This document shows positions 1 through 7,801 of a stretch of 17,938 nucleotides of DNA, piece by piece. Every line of letters begins with the position of its first letter. Position 1 is the stretch's first letter. The position numbers and the translations under genes were made by a program. Source of the stretch: Deltaproteobacteria bacterium (GTDB lineage Bacteria; Desulfobacterota; Anaeroferrophillalia; Anaeroferrophillales; Tharpellaceae); NCBI GenBank assembly GCA_030595135.1, contig JAUVDU010000002.1, positions 1 to 17,938 on the forward strand, written 5' to 3'. The notes below the pieces were generated by a model. It saw nothing but the letters and a program-made list of their open reading frames with translations. It searched no databases and was not told the DNA's origin.

Positions 1-122
1 GCAGCGGCTATTCAAATGATCCGGTAATGGCTGATTTTAAGGCCTACGGTTTCCAGGGCAGCTGTGCTAAACCATTTCAGTTTACGGTTTTGACTCAAGT
101 TGTAAAAGAGGTACTTTCCTGA
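1..122 (+). CDS. C-terminal end of a receiver (REC) domain, probably a hybrid sensor histidine kinase (partial)
   Basis: An open frame runs from base 3 to a TGA at 120-122 and encodes 39 residues; its start lies outside the window. The peptide begins SGYSNDPVMADFKAYGF and continues with a KPF tripeptide and a final amphipathic helix. This matches the last part of the receiver domains found at the C-terminus of PAS-containing hybrid histidine kinases, where SGYSNDPVM is a recurring sequence at the end of beta-4/alpha-4 and the Lys-Pro of KPF is the conserved beta-5 lysine. In such proteins the receiver accepts a phosphoryl group from histidine, but the phospho-accepting Asp is upstream and not visible. 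Its stop overlaps the ATG of the UbiD gene (TGATG), so the two are probably co-transcribed. A stand-alone response regulator is possible. Confidence 0.7.
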   Translation, partial: SGYSNDPVMADFKAYGFQGSCAKPFQFTVLTQVVKEVLS

Positions 123-1966
123 TGGGTTACAAAACCTTGGCTGCTTGTGTGGCCGATCTTGAACGTCACAAGATGCTCAAACGGATCGATTTTGAGCTTG
201 ATCCGGTACTTGATATTGGTGCCATTCAGCGTCGTGCCTATCGGGCGGGCGGGCCGGCCTTGCTTTTTACTAAAGTCAAGGGCTGTCGTTTCCCGATGCT
301 CGGTAACCTCTTTGGAACCCTGGAACGAACCCGTTTTATTTTTCGGGATGCACTACGGGATATTGATCTGCTAACTGATTTGAAAGTAAATCCGGCGGAG
401 GTTTTGCGGCGGCCTGTTCGTCTGCGGCATCTCCCTAAGGCGTTAGCGCATCTTTTCCCCCGGCGGGTTTCGAGCGGGCCGATTAAGGCTCGGGAAACGA
501 TTGTCGAACGCTTGCCGCAACTGAAATCATGGCCCGATGATGGTGGTGCTTTTGTTACTTTGCCCCAAGTTTATTCCGAAGATCCGGAAAGGCCGGGTTG
601 GCGATTTTCTAATCTCGGCATGTATCGGGTTCAGCTCTCAGGAGGAGAATATCAGCCCAATTGTGAAGTTGGTCTCCACTATCAACTTCATCGAGGGATC
701 GGGCTCCATCATGCCGTAGCCCGTAAAAATGGTTCTCAATTAAAAGTGAATATTATCGTCGGCGGCCCACCGGCTTTGGCTGTGGCCGCGGTTATGCCGC
801 TACCCGATGGAATGCCGGAACTCTCTTTTGCTGGTCTGTTAGGCGGTCAGCGTTTGACTTTACTACAACCTGAAGGTTGTCTGCCGATTCCGGCGGAGGC
901 TGATTTTTGTATCTGTGGTGCGATCATCGATGAAAAATTGTTACCCGAAGGGCCTTTCGGTGATCATCTTGGCTACTATAGTCTGGCTCACGATTTTCCG
1001 GTGGTCAAAGTCGAAAAGGTTTATCATCGTCCCGGAGCGATTTGGCCCTTTACTTCGGTCGGGCGTCCCCCTCAGGAAGATACGGTTTTTGGTAAATTTA
1101 TTCACGAACTTACCGGCAGCCTGATTCCTTCGGTGCTGCCGGGGGTTGCCGGAGTTCATGCGGTTGATGCCGCCGGGGTTCATCCTTTGCTTTTAGCTCT
1201 GGGTAGTGAGCGTTATCTTCCCTATGAAGAACGTCGCGAGCCCCGGGAGCTTTTGACTCAGGCCAATGCGATTTTAGGGCAGGGCCAACTCTCTCTGGCC
1301 AAGTATTTGCTGATAGCTGCGCAAGAGGACAATCCTAAGCTCGATCTTAATGATCTGCCGGCTTTTTTACGGCATTTGCTGGAGCGGGTCGACTGGCGTC
1401 GGGATCTGCATTTTCAGACTAGAACTACGATTGATACACTTGACTATTCAGGAACCGGGCTCAATCGGGGGTCGAAAGTGGTGATTGCGGCAGTTGGTGA
1501 AAAAAGGCGTGATCTGCTTGAAAATTGGCCTTCGGAATGGAGTCTGGCGGATGGTTTTTCCGAACCCCGCTTGATTATGCCTGGTATCGCCGTGATTAAG
1601 GGGCCTCGTTGTCGAGAGGAGAGCCGCAGTTTGACGCGGGCGGCAATTGAGGGCTTATTGCGAAAATTGGGGCAAAATCGTCAGGAAGAGGGCTTGCCGT
1701 TGTTGGTGGTCGTTGATGATAGTGAATTTGCGGCCCGTACACTTAATAATTTTCTTTGGGTTACGTTTACCCGTTCTGATCCGGCCTCGGATATCTATGG
1801 CGTCAGGGCTCGGATTGTTGATAAACATTGGGGTTGTAGTGGATCGTTGTTGATCGATGCCCGCCATAAAAAGCATCATGCTCCTTTGTTGATCGAAGAT
1901 GCCAAAAGTCGCTACCTGGTTGAGGCTTTAGCGGTAAAGGGCGGCCCTTTAGAGGGTTTGATATAG
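122..1966 (+). CDS. ubiD: UbiD-family prenylated-FMN-dependent decarboxylase, long form (614 aa)
   Basis: A predicted (de)carboxylase of the UbiD family, which uses prenylated FMN to remove a carboxyl group from aromatic or unsaturated acids, classically in ubiquinone or menaquinone synthesis. Visible family signatures are SNLGMYRVQL near residues 163-172, HRGIGLHH at 190-197 (Arg191 aligns with the catalytic arginine), and EKLLPEGPFGDH at 271-282, where Glu271 and Glu276 fit the catalytic glutamate pair. At 614 residues it is longer than E. coli UbiD (about 500); the extra length is in the N-terminal region and the C-terminal third. Long members of this type are often annotated as menaquinone decarboxylases, but the substrate cannot be read from sequence and no other quinone gene or UbiX prenyltransferase is in the window. 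The ATG overlaps the upstream stop, and AAGAGG at 106-111 is a plausible ribosome site 10 bases away. Confidence 0.9.
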   Translation: MGYKTLAACVADLERHKMLKRIDFELDPVLDIGAIQRRAYRAGGPALLFTKVKGCRFPMLGNLFGTLERTRFIFRDALRDIDLLTDLKVNPAEVLRRPVRLRHLPKALAHLFPRRVSSGPIKARETIVERLPQLKSWPDDGGAFVTLPQVYSEDPERPGWRFSNLGMYRVQLSGGEYQPNCEVGLHYQLHRGIGLHHAVARKNGSQLKVNIIVGGPPALAVAAVMPLPDGMPELSFAGLLGGQRLTLLQPEGCLPIPAEADFCICGAIIDEKLLPEGPFGDHLGYYSLAHDFPVVKVEKVYHRPGAIWPFTSVGRPPQEDTVFGKFIHELTGSLIPSVLPGVAGVHAVDAAGVHPLLLALGSERYLPYEERREPRELLTQANAILGQGQLSLAKYLLIAAQEDNPKLDLNDLPAFLRHLLERVDWRRDLHFQTRTTIDTLDYSGTGLNRGSKVVIAAVGEKRRDLLENWPSEWSLADGFSEPRLIMPGIAVIKGPRCREESRSLTRAAIEGLLRKLGQNRQEEGLPLLVVVDDSEFAARTLNNFLWVTFTRSDPASDIYGVRARIVDKHWGCSGSLLIDARHKKHHAPLLIEDAKSRYLVEALAVKGGPLEGLI

Positions 1967-1971
1967 GTGTT

Positions 1972-2814
1972 ATGGCAGAACTATTTTCTCTTTATCAGGA
2001 AAAAGAGGTGTTTCGTGCTTGTCGGCTTCTTTTTGGTGCCCGAGTTACACTGAACCCTGATTTTCTAGCCTATCTTCAGCTTGATGGAGTCCGGGCCGCC
2101 TATCGTTTGCAGGCTAAAATAACCCATCCGGATCGTTTTCCGGGGGCGAACCTGTTTTTCCTGCAGCGTCAAGCCGAACTTTTTCACCGGGTAACGGCTG
2201 CCTATGACATCCTGAATAATTTTTTGAGTGTCAGAGAGCGGGGGTTATGGTCTCCGAAAAAAGCTAAGATAGTTATGCCTGGTCGTCGGTCTGCAACCAG
2301 CAAAGTTGTTGACGCAAGGGTGGAGCGGAGACGGGTGCGGAGAGATTCTCGATCTTTTTCCGGAAACATATATACGAGTTCTACCGGACTTAAACTGCCT
2401 CAGCGGACTCTGCCTTTTGGTCTCTACCTCAATTATCGAGGTTTGATATCCCATGCCGATCTGGCTCGGGCTCTGGTCTGGCAGCGGCGCCAGCGTCCGC
2501 GTATGGGAGACCTTTCCCAGAGTTGGGGGAGGCTTAATGAAGTTGAAGTGAAGGTTATTCTACAAACCCGGCGCCAGGGGCTTACCCGTTTTGGTGAAAA
2601 GGCTGTAGACTTGGGTTTTTTAAACCAGTTTCAAGTTAATACGATGATCCATTTTCAGCGCTCAAAACAGCGGCTACTGGGGGAGTTTTTTGTTGAAGAG
2701 GGTAAGATCTCTCACTCTTTGATTGAACAATTGGTCTCAGAGCTGCATGATCACAACGAACAGGTTATTCTGGATACCCCTCTTTTACGCCGTTTCCTGG
2801 GAATTTTCTTCTAA
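1972..2814 (+). CDS. J-domain-like protein with GspE/MshE-N-like repeats (280 aa)
   Basis: The first about 90 residues look like a divergent J domain: an initial helix with LLFG, a second helix GVRAAYRLQAKI, the diagnostic HPD at residues 52-54, then a third helix ending AAYDILNNF. J domains stimulate the ATPase of DnaK. After a basic, Arg/Ser-rich linker (about 100-135) the second half carries at least three short modules of the form G..L...G.L....V...L..Q (about 149-180, 180-205 and 207-260). These resemble the N-terminal MshE-N/T2SSE-N fold of type II secretion and type IV pilus ATPases, some of which bind c-di-GMP. No signal peptide or membrane segment is seen, so it is probably cytoplasmic. 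It begins 5 bases after the UbiD stop with only a weak AGGTG ribosome site. The domain architecture is visible; a chaperone or secretion role is inference. Confidence 0.72.
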   Translation: MAELFSLYQEKEVFRACRLLFGARVTLNPDFLAYLQLDGVRAAYRLQAKITHPDRFPGANLFFLQRQAELFHRVTAAYDILNNFLSVRERGLWSPKKAKIVMPGRRSATSKVVDARVERRRVRRDSRSFSGNIYTSSTGLKLPQRTLPFGLYLNYRGLISHADLARALVWQRRQRPRMGDLSQSWGRLNEVEVKVILQTRRQGLTRFGEKAVDLGFLNQFQVNTMIHFQRSKQRLLGEFFVEEGKISHSLIEQLVSELHDHNEQVILDTPLLRRFLGIFF

Positions 2815-2867
2815 TCTCCTTACAGCCAGCAAATCATTACTACACCTATCATCCTTCATCCTTTTAA

Positions 2868-3863
2868 TCACCCCCGTCCGGCACTGCCCAAGACACTCTC
2901 ATTCTTATCTATAATCATTTTCATTAACTCGTCCCGAGCCGGCCCTAAGTATTTGCGAGGGTCGAACTCCTGTGGCTGTTCGGCGAAAACTTTGCGAATC
3001 ATGGCGGTCATCACCAAACGGCCGTCTGAATCGATGTTGATTTTGCAGACGGCGGATTTGGCAGCTTGCCTGAGCTGTTCGGCGGGAATTCCGACTGCGG
3101 CCTCAAGTTTGCCACCGTGTTGGTTGATGGTGTCGACATATTTGGGCAGGACTGAACTGGAACCGTGCAGGACAATGGCAAAGCCGGGGATCTTATGTTC
3201 AATCTCTTCCAGAATATCGAAACGCAACGGCGGTGGCACCAGAATTCCTTGTTCATTGCGACTGCATTGAGAGGGTTTAAATTTGTAGGCTCCGTGCGAG
3301 GTGCCAATTGAGATAGCGAGAGAGTCAACTCCGGTTTGACGGACAAAATCTTCGACCTGGTCGGGATCGGTATAGATCGATTTAGCGGCGACTACATCAT
3401 CTTCAATTCCGGCCAGTACGCCAAGTTCTCCCTCGACTGAAACCTCATATCGATGGGCGTATTCTACGACTTTGGTGGTCAAGGCAACATTCTCTTCATA
3501 GGAGAGGTGAGAGCCGTCGATCATAACTGAAGAGAAACCGCTTTCAATACATGAAATACAGAGTTCGAGTGAATCACCATGGTCGAGATGGAGGGCGATC
3601 TGATTGTTGTAGCCGGATTTACGGGCCATAGCGACAGCCCCTTCGGCGAGATAACGGAGCAGGGTTTGATCCGCATATTTTCGGGCTCCACTTGAGACCT
3701 GAATGATAACCGGTGAGTTGGATTGTCCACAGCCGTTGATAATGGCTTGGAGTTGTTCCATGTTGTTGAAATTGTAAGCCGGCACGGCATATCCGCCGGC
3801 AAAAGCTTTCTTGAACATCTCTTCGGTATTGACAAATCCCAATTTTTGATAATTTACGGTCAT
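2868..3863 (-). CDS. fba: Class II fructose-bisphosphate aldolase (331 aa)
   Basis: Zinc-dependent aldolase that interconverts fructose 1,6-bisphosphate with dihydroxyacetone phosphate and glyceraldehyde 3-phosphate in glycolysis and gluconeogenesis, in the cytoplasm. The class II signatures are in order: AVPAYNFNNMEQ near residues 26-37; LHLDHGDS at 91-98 with catalytic Asp94 and zinc ligand His95; EGELG at 144-148; GTSHGAYKF at 188-196 with His190; LHGSSS at 232-237 with His233; and NIDSD at 276-280 for substrate binding. Length is normal for the family. The ATG is preceded by a strong AAGGAG nine bases away, which lies within the last codons of the upstream DUF4388 gene. The gap to that gene is six bases, so it is the last gene of the minus-strand operon. 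It converges with the J-domain gene across 53 bases in which I see no clear terminator hairpin. A tagatose-bisphosphate aldolase activity cannot be excluded. Confidence 0.95.
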   Translation of the reverse strand: MTVNYQKLGFVNTEEMFKKAFAGGYAVPAYNFNNMEQLQAIINGCGQSNSPVIIQVSSGARKYADQTLLRYLAEGAVAMARKSGYNNQIALHLDHGDSLELCISCIESGFSSVMIDGSHLSYEENVALTTKVVEYAHRYEVSVEGELGVLAGIEDDVVAAKSIYTDPDQVEDFVRQTGVDSLAISIGTSHGAYKFKPSQCSRNEQGILVPPPLRFDILEEIEHKIPGFAIVLHGSSSVLPKYVDTINQHGGKLEAAVGIPAEQLRQAAKSAVCKINIDSDGRLVMTAMIRKVFAEQPQEFDPRKYLGPARDELMKMIIDKNESVLGSAGRG

Positions 3864-3869
3864 TGTTTT

Positions 3870-4910
3870 CTACTCCTTAGTTTCATATTCTATCGAGGGA
3901 CTTATTTGTTTCTGTAGCAACTCTCTCGCCTGCTCCCGAACCATTTCTTGGTCGGCTCGCAGATTATCAATAATTGCTGTAAAAAATGTCGGGTTTTTTT
4001 CTTTTTTCCGTTTTTCAAAGTGCCAGATTGAGGTGGTTACCGAGATTAATAGAGCCCCGCTTAAAAGTAGTAGGGCAATTCCTGTCAAGTGGTGGTTGTA
4101 TTTGGTTGATTTGCCGGGGCGGTAGTCGGCAGACGACAAAGTACCAGGGGTGATAATACCTTGATCGAGAAAATCCAGAGTGATGCGGCAGGTGTGAAAC
4201 TGGCCAATTATACTGGTATTGAGAACCTCAGCCAAGGAGCGCTTGCTATCAAAAAGTTTGTAGATCCTGAACTCATCCTGGTCGAACTGTTTTTCCAGGC
4301 CATCTTGAAAAAGTGTGATATCTTCTGCCGAAGATTCATCACTGTCTAAGGCCAAGGTTGTTTCGTAAACCCTTTCAAGAGGTTGTAGTCGTTTTTTCAT
4401 GACCTCCATCTCATCAATTTGGCGCAGGGCTTCCAGGATGATGAAATTGGTATCTTGAGGAGGGAAAAAGGCGTGGCTCTTGATCTCGCTGGTGGGAATA
4501 AATTTATAGCGGCCTTTGACCCATTGCAGAGTGATAATGAATGATTCTATCAGACGCCGCAGATTTAGTTTCTCGAGCTCTTCTCGGGTGATGACACCAT
4601 TTTTCACCAGTGCTCTTTCCAGGCCGTGGGTGGTGCTGGAGGCATGTTCTTCCAGGAAAGAGAGAAAACGTTGTTCGCTAAGGTGACCGCCCTTAACCAA
4701 GATGGTTTCCAGGTCAAGGGAGTGGCCGGGAAAGTGGCAATTGAAATCAACCAGGCTGCCATCCTTGAAGGACCACGAACAGCTGCCGTCATCTCCCTCA
4801 ACACTTAAGGTGCCGCATTTTACTTGCTGGGTGATGAGCTGCATAACATCGGTCAGCTCAAAATTTTCGAGGTCGGCATTTAAGCCTTTGGCAACCGTGG
4901 AAAGGCTCAT
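3870..4910 (-). CDS. DUF4388 (PATAN-like) domain protein with a C-terminal membrane anchor (346 aa)
   Basis: The N-terminus (residues 1-60: LSTVAKGLNADLENFELTDV, then QLITQQVKCGTLSV) fits the DUF4388/PATAN domain common in deltaproteobacterial and cyanobacterial signalling proteins. A helical region (65-180) follows with two short motifs of the form LVKxGxxTxxEL, then an acidic linker (188-200), a winged-helix-like segment (about 210-255, DEFRIYKLFDSKRSLAEVL), one transmembrane helix (274-296) and a charged, coiled-coil-prone tail. The anchor suggests the DUF4388 part is cytoplasmic and membrane-tethered. The start is placed at 4910, not at an ATG at 5015: the chosen ATG overlaps the upstream TGA as ATGA and has AAGGAG six bases away, and the DUF4388 fold begins directly after it. 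DUF4388 has no known biochemical activity; a role as adaptor for the MglA-like GTPase two genes upstream is inference from the operon. Confidence 0.8.
   Translation of the reverse strand: MSLSTVAKGLNADLENFELTDVMQLITQQVKCGTLSVEGDDGSCSWSFKDGSLVDFNCHFPGHSLDLETILVKGGHLSEQRFLSFLEEHASSTTHGLERALVKNGVITREELEKLNLRRLIESFIITLQWVKGRYKFIPTSEIKSHAFFPPQDTNFIILEALRQIDEMEVMKKRLQPLERVYETTLALDSDESSAEDITLFQDGLEKQFDQDEFRIYKLFDSKRSLAEVLNTSIIGQFHTCRITLDFLDQGIITPGTLSSADYRPGKSTKYNHHLTGIALLLLSGALLISVTTSIWHFEKRKKEKNPTFFTAIIDNLRADQEMVREQARELLQKQISPSIEYETKE
3873..3878 (-). promoter_or_regulatory. Ribosome binding site for fba
   Basis: AAGGAG on the minus strand, nine bases before the fba ATG. It is embedded in the last Lys and Glu codons of the DUF4388 gene, so translation of the two genes is probably coupled, with fba still having its own strong site. 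Confidence 0.75.
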
Positions 4911-6766
4911 GGGTTGCTCCTTGACTTGTTCCGGATTCGGTGTCTGTAATGGGTTAAAGCCAAAAAGGCGAAGCTGATGATCCAGATGAAGAGCGGGAGA
5001 ATAAGTGTCAACCACGTAGTTGAGGGGACAAATGGACCCATAATTCCGGTTTGACAGATGAGGAGATTGTAGATCCAGAGCAGGGTCGGGAGTAAGAAGC
5101 AGAAGGCGACAAAAAGGTTGTCGGTGATGAATGAGTAAAAGCCGGGTAAAAGGGTGGCGCCTACGGTTAGTATTAGGGTTCGCGACCGGTGTCTTGGTCG
5201 GCCTGATTTGCTCTTTAGTAAAGAGAATGTCTCCAAGCGGTTGCTGATGCGGCAGGATGGGCAGTGTTTTACCTGCTGTTTCCGATGCGGATGGAAGAGC
5301 AGGCCGCAGAGAGAACAGACTCTTCGATTTGCCGGGGCTATTTTGATTAGATATGTAAAACCTCCCAGAGAGAGGATGATTAATGCGAAATAGAGAATGC
5401 CGCCGGCTCCGGGAAAGAGGATGTAACTAAGAATCTCCGGCAGAAAAGTTCCTTTGCCAGGTTGAGCATCGGCATACTGGCTGTAAAAATTTTTGGGCAG
5501 AGACATGAAAATTAATTTGCTGTTGATCGGTATGGTGAACTCGTCGTAGTCAGTTAGATATTGGTTCAGGGTTGGGTCTAGTTTTAAAGCCTGTTCTAAA
5601 GCTTGTGAACTCTTCTTAAGGTCAAAAAATTGGTGGATATAGGTTTGGCTAAGGTTGTAATAGGGAATTCCAGAGGTTTTCTCAAGTTTACCGGCTTTCA
5701 AATAGAGCTCTTCGGTTTTTTCCGGTTTGTTTTGCAGAAGATAGAGGTTAGCGAGGTTGTTGTAAACGGCGCCCAGTTCGATTTTATCCGCAATTATTTT
5801 TGCCAGAAATATTTCGGCCTCAGCATACTCTTTTCGGAGGCGGGCCGACTCGGATTGAGAGAAAAGCTGTAATGCCAATTGACTCTGGTTGGTCGCGGGC
5901 TGTCTGAGATTGCTTTCGTCGGTTTTATCGGAAAGACCGGAGGTGGTATGTCTGGCCACTTTGAAAAAAGATGAATCGAGGGCCAGTAGTGAAGTCATAC
6001 CTTTTTCGTAAGCCAGGGGGACGATGATCAGGGTTGAGAGGAGCAGGGTTATAGCGATTGTATCCCGCTTGGTTGCTACCAAGGAGATTCCGCAGGCCAG
6101 CAGAAGTAAGCCGGGTAGAGGGGTCGGCACTAGAATTATCAAAAAAGCGGTGGCTGTCGTGACCGCTAACATAATATAAATTACCTGGCGGCTCAATTTG
6201 ATTCGGCCCATTTCGCAAAAAGCCCGATAGTACTTGATTGTCATTAAAAGGGTGAACAGAAGAAACAGGGCTAAAGGGATAAAGGCTGCAGCGAACCAGA
6301 AAAATGTTGAAGCGTAATAATTTTCCTGAGGGTTAGTCTGGAACTTTCTGCCGGCTCGAACCAGACTTAAGAACGATTTCAGGTAGCGTCGTTGTTGGAA
6401 AAGGAGTTTACAAAGAGCAGTTTCGGGAAAAGAGTAGTCCGGGGAAATCTTTATTGCGGTGGTTGTTAAAAGGGTTTTTACATCATTTTTCAAGTCCGGT
6501 CGGGCGGCCATTTCAAGCAGAGCCAGGGAGTATAATGTGGCATTGTTGATATTATTTCGTCGTTGTTGTTGGCTGAAATAGTTGAGCACCGGTTCTAATT
6601 GCTGAACCGAAGTTTTAGGGGGGTGGATGATCTCTTGCCACGCACTGCCCAAGCCATCGTTTCCCTGGCTGGTTGCTGGCCAGAGCATAATCATGAACAG
6701 CAGGGCTAGAAGAAGTCGGGGCTTTATTTTTACAAGCTGGAGTTTTTTTTTCGGCTCTTTCAGCAT
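4907..6766 (-). CDS. Membrane protein with signal peptide, TPR repeats and a zinc ribbon (619 aa)
   Basis: I do not recognise a named family. Visible parts in order: a Lys-rich N-terminus and hydrophobic core (18-31) that look like a signal peptide ending near ATSQG; an extracytoplasmic helical region (36-150); three or four transmembrane helices (about 153-176, 195-215, 216-231, 236-252); a TPR region (about 295-405, including AVYNNLANLYLLQNKPEKT and ALEQALKLDP); a transmembrane helix (about 455-475); a zinc ribbon with CSLC at 484-487 and CPSC at 502-505; and two or three further membrane helices (530-548, 550-570, 583-605). The layout resembles a BatD/BatE-like or other TPR scaffold, but without the diagnostic domains. 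Its ATG is 14 bases after the GTPase stop, with GGAG overlapping that stop codon. The role is probably a membrane scaffold for the co-encoded GTPase (inference). Confidence 0.75.
   Translation of the reverse strand: MLKEPKKKLQLVKIKPRLLLALLFMIMLWPATSQGNDGLGSAWQEIIHPPKTSVQQLEPVLNYFSQQQRRNNINNATLYSLALLEMAARPDLKNDVKTLLTTTAIKISPDYSFPETALCKLLFQQRRYLKSFLSLVRAGRKFQTNPQENYYASTFFWFAAAFIPLALFLLFTLLMTIKYYRAFCEMGRIKLSRQVIYIMLAVTTATAFLIILVPTPLPGLLLLACGISLVATKRDTIAITLLLSTLIIVPLAYEKGMTSLLALDSSFFKVARHTTSGLSDKTDESNLRQPATNQSQLALQLFSQSESARLRKEYAEAEIFLAKIIADKIELGAVYNNLANLYLLQNKPEKTEELYLKAGKLEKTSGIPYYNLSQTYIHQFFDLKKSSQALEQALKLDPTLNQYLTDYDEFTIPINSKLIFMSLPKNFYSQYADAQPGKGTFLPEILSYILFPGAGGILYFALIILSLGGFTYLIKIAPANRRVCSLCGLLFHPHRKQQVKHCPSCRISNRLETFSLLKSKSGRPRHRSRTLILTVGATLLPGFYSFITDNLFVAFCFLLPTLLWIYNLLICQTGIMGPFVPSTTWLTLILPLFIWIISFAFLALTHYRHRIRNKSRSNP
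4917..4922 (-). promoter_or_regulatory. Ribosome binding site that fixes the start of the DUF4388 gene
   Basis: AAGGAG on the minus strand, six bases before the ATG at 4910-4908. With the ATGA overlap it supports the 346-residue start over the in-frame ATG at 5015, which would lie deep inside the upstream gene and lengthen the overlap to more than 100 bases. Confidence 0.75.
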
Positions 6767-6780
6767 TTTCAGGTAGTCTC

Positions 6781-7785
6781 CTATTGGAAATCGTTGATGC
6801 TGAAAGTAATGTCGACGCTGAGCAGGTTGTGTTGGTCGGCGGCGGTTGATAAACGCAACGGTAACGTAATAGTGTATGGATCGACGAGTCTGGCTTTGCC
6901 GACCTGGGCAATTTCAGGCTTGAAGGGCTTGTCTGTTGCCTGGTGCGTTTCGATTATTGGTTGAACGGGTTTGGGGGAGGTGAAAGGGGGACTGTTGTCA
7001 CTGGTGATGGCAGCGTTTTCGAGACTTTGCGGCTTTGTCTGTAAAGGTAATTTTTGTGGTTGAGGCGATTTTAGAGTGGTGTCTGCTTCAGGTAAACCGT
7101 TTTTTGGTGAGGAACCGGCAGCTTCCTTTTTAGTTACCGGACTGGCTAATGAAATATCTGGTTTTGATTTGCTTGATGCCGCCGCTTGTTCAGTCCGCAT
7201 ACTTTTGCGTTTTAAGTCTTGTAATACCTGTTTGCAACAGGCTGTCAAGGTTTGCAGGACGCCGCCTCCCGTCACTGCGGAAGCGGCAAAACTGGAAACT
7301 TGGTTGTGGTTGAGAAGCCTGTCGAGCTCCTCAATGCTCATGACATTGTCAAGATCGCGCTTGTTATATTGTAGGGTCAAGGGGATCTGGTTGACATCAC
7401 GATTGTAGTATTTAAGGTTCTCAATCAGATTGTTTAAGCTTTCAAGGTTCTCCTGTTTCATGGAAATCTGGGAATCGGCGACAAAAATGACACCATCAAC
7501 CCCGGTCAAGACAGCTTTACGGGTGGAGTTGTAGTAAACCTGCCCGGGAACCGTATAGATTTGAAAGCGGGTTTTAAATCCACCCACATTCTCCAGCTCA
7601 ATCGGGAGAAAATCAAAAAAGAGGGTGCGGTCGGCATCGGTTGCTAAAGAGACCAGTTCACCTCTTTGTCGTGGGTTCAGTTTTTGGTGGATAAATTGAA
7701 CATTGGTGGTCTTGCCGCATAGCGCCGGGCCGTAATAAACTATCTTGGCACTGATTTCTCTCTTTTTATAGTTGAATATTGCCAT
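6781..7785 (-). CDS. MglA-type Ras-like GTPase with a 140-residue C-terminal extension (334 aa)
   Basis: Residues 1-192 align from memory with Myxococcus MglA, the polarity and motility switch GTPase. The N-terminus is MAIFNYKKREISAKIVYYG. The P-loop is GPALCGKTTN (19-28), followed by SLATDADRTLFFDFLP (46-61) with the MglA catalytic arginine at 53, TVPGQVYY (78-85) with Gln82, FVADSQ (101-106) and the NKRD base-specificity motif (141-144). MglA is about 195 residues; this protein adds a tail that is low-complexity and rich in Pro, Ser, Thr, Lys and Gln (193-290), then a more ordered end (about 293-334, GKARLVDPYTITLPLRLS). The intact motifs imply real GTP binding and hydrolysis. No MglB/Roadblock GAP gene is in the window. 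It is second in the minus operon, 16 bases after the TPR gene, with only a weak ribosome site. The MglA-like call is firm; the partner and process are unknown. Confidence 0.9.
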   Translation of the reverse strand: MAIFNYKKREISAKIVYYGPALCGKTTNVQFIHQKLNPRQRGELVSLATDADRTLFFDFLPIELENVGGFKTRFQIYTVPGQVYYNSTRKAVLTGVDGVIFVADSQISMKQENLESLNNLIENLKYYNRDVNQIPLTLQYNKRDLDNVMSIEELDRLLNHNQVSSFAASAVTGGGVLQTLTACCKQVLQDLKRKSMRTEQAAASSKSKPDISLASPVTKKEAAGSSPKNGLPEADTTLKSPQPQKLPLQTKPQSLENAAITSDNSPPFTSPKPVQPIIETHQATDKPFKPEIAQVGKARLVDPYTITLPLRLSTAADQHNLLSVDITFSINDFQ

Positions 7786-7801
7786 TGTTATTTTTTACTC
7801 A

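Noticed and set aside
2815-2867. Bidirectional terminator between the convergent J-domain and fba genes
   Set aside because: I could not find a stem with GC-rich arms followed by a T-run on either strand.
2953-3346. Overlapping open frames on both strands within fba
   Set aside because: They lie in other frames of a well-conserved aldolase and show no domain or ribosome site.
4911-5015. N-terminal extension of the DUF4388 gene from an ATG at 5015
   Set aside because: It would overlap the upstream gene by over 100 bases. The ATG at 4910 has AAGGAG at six bases, an ATGA overlap with the upstream stop, and the conserved domain starts right there.
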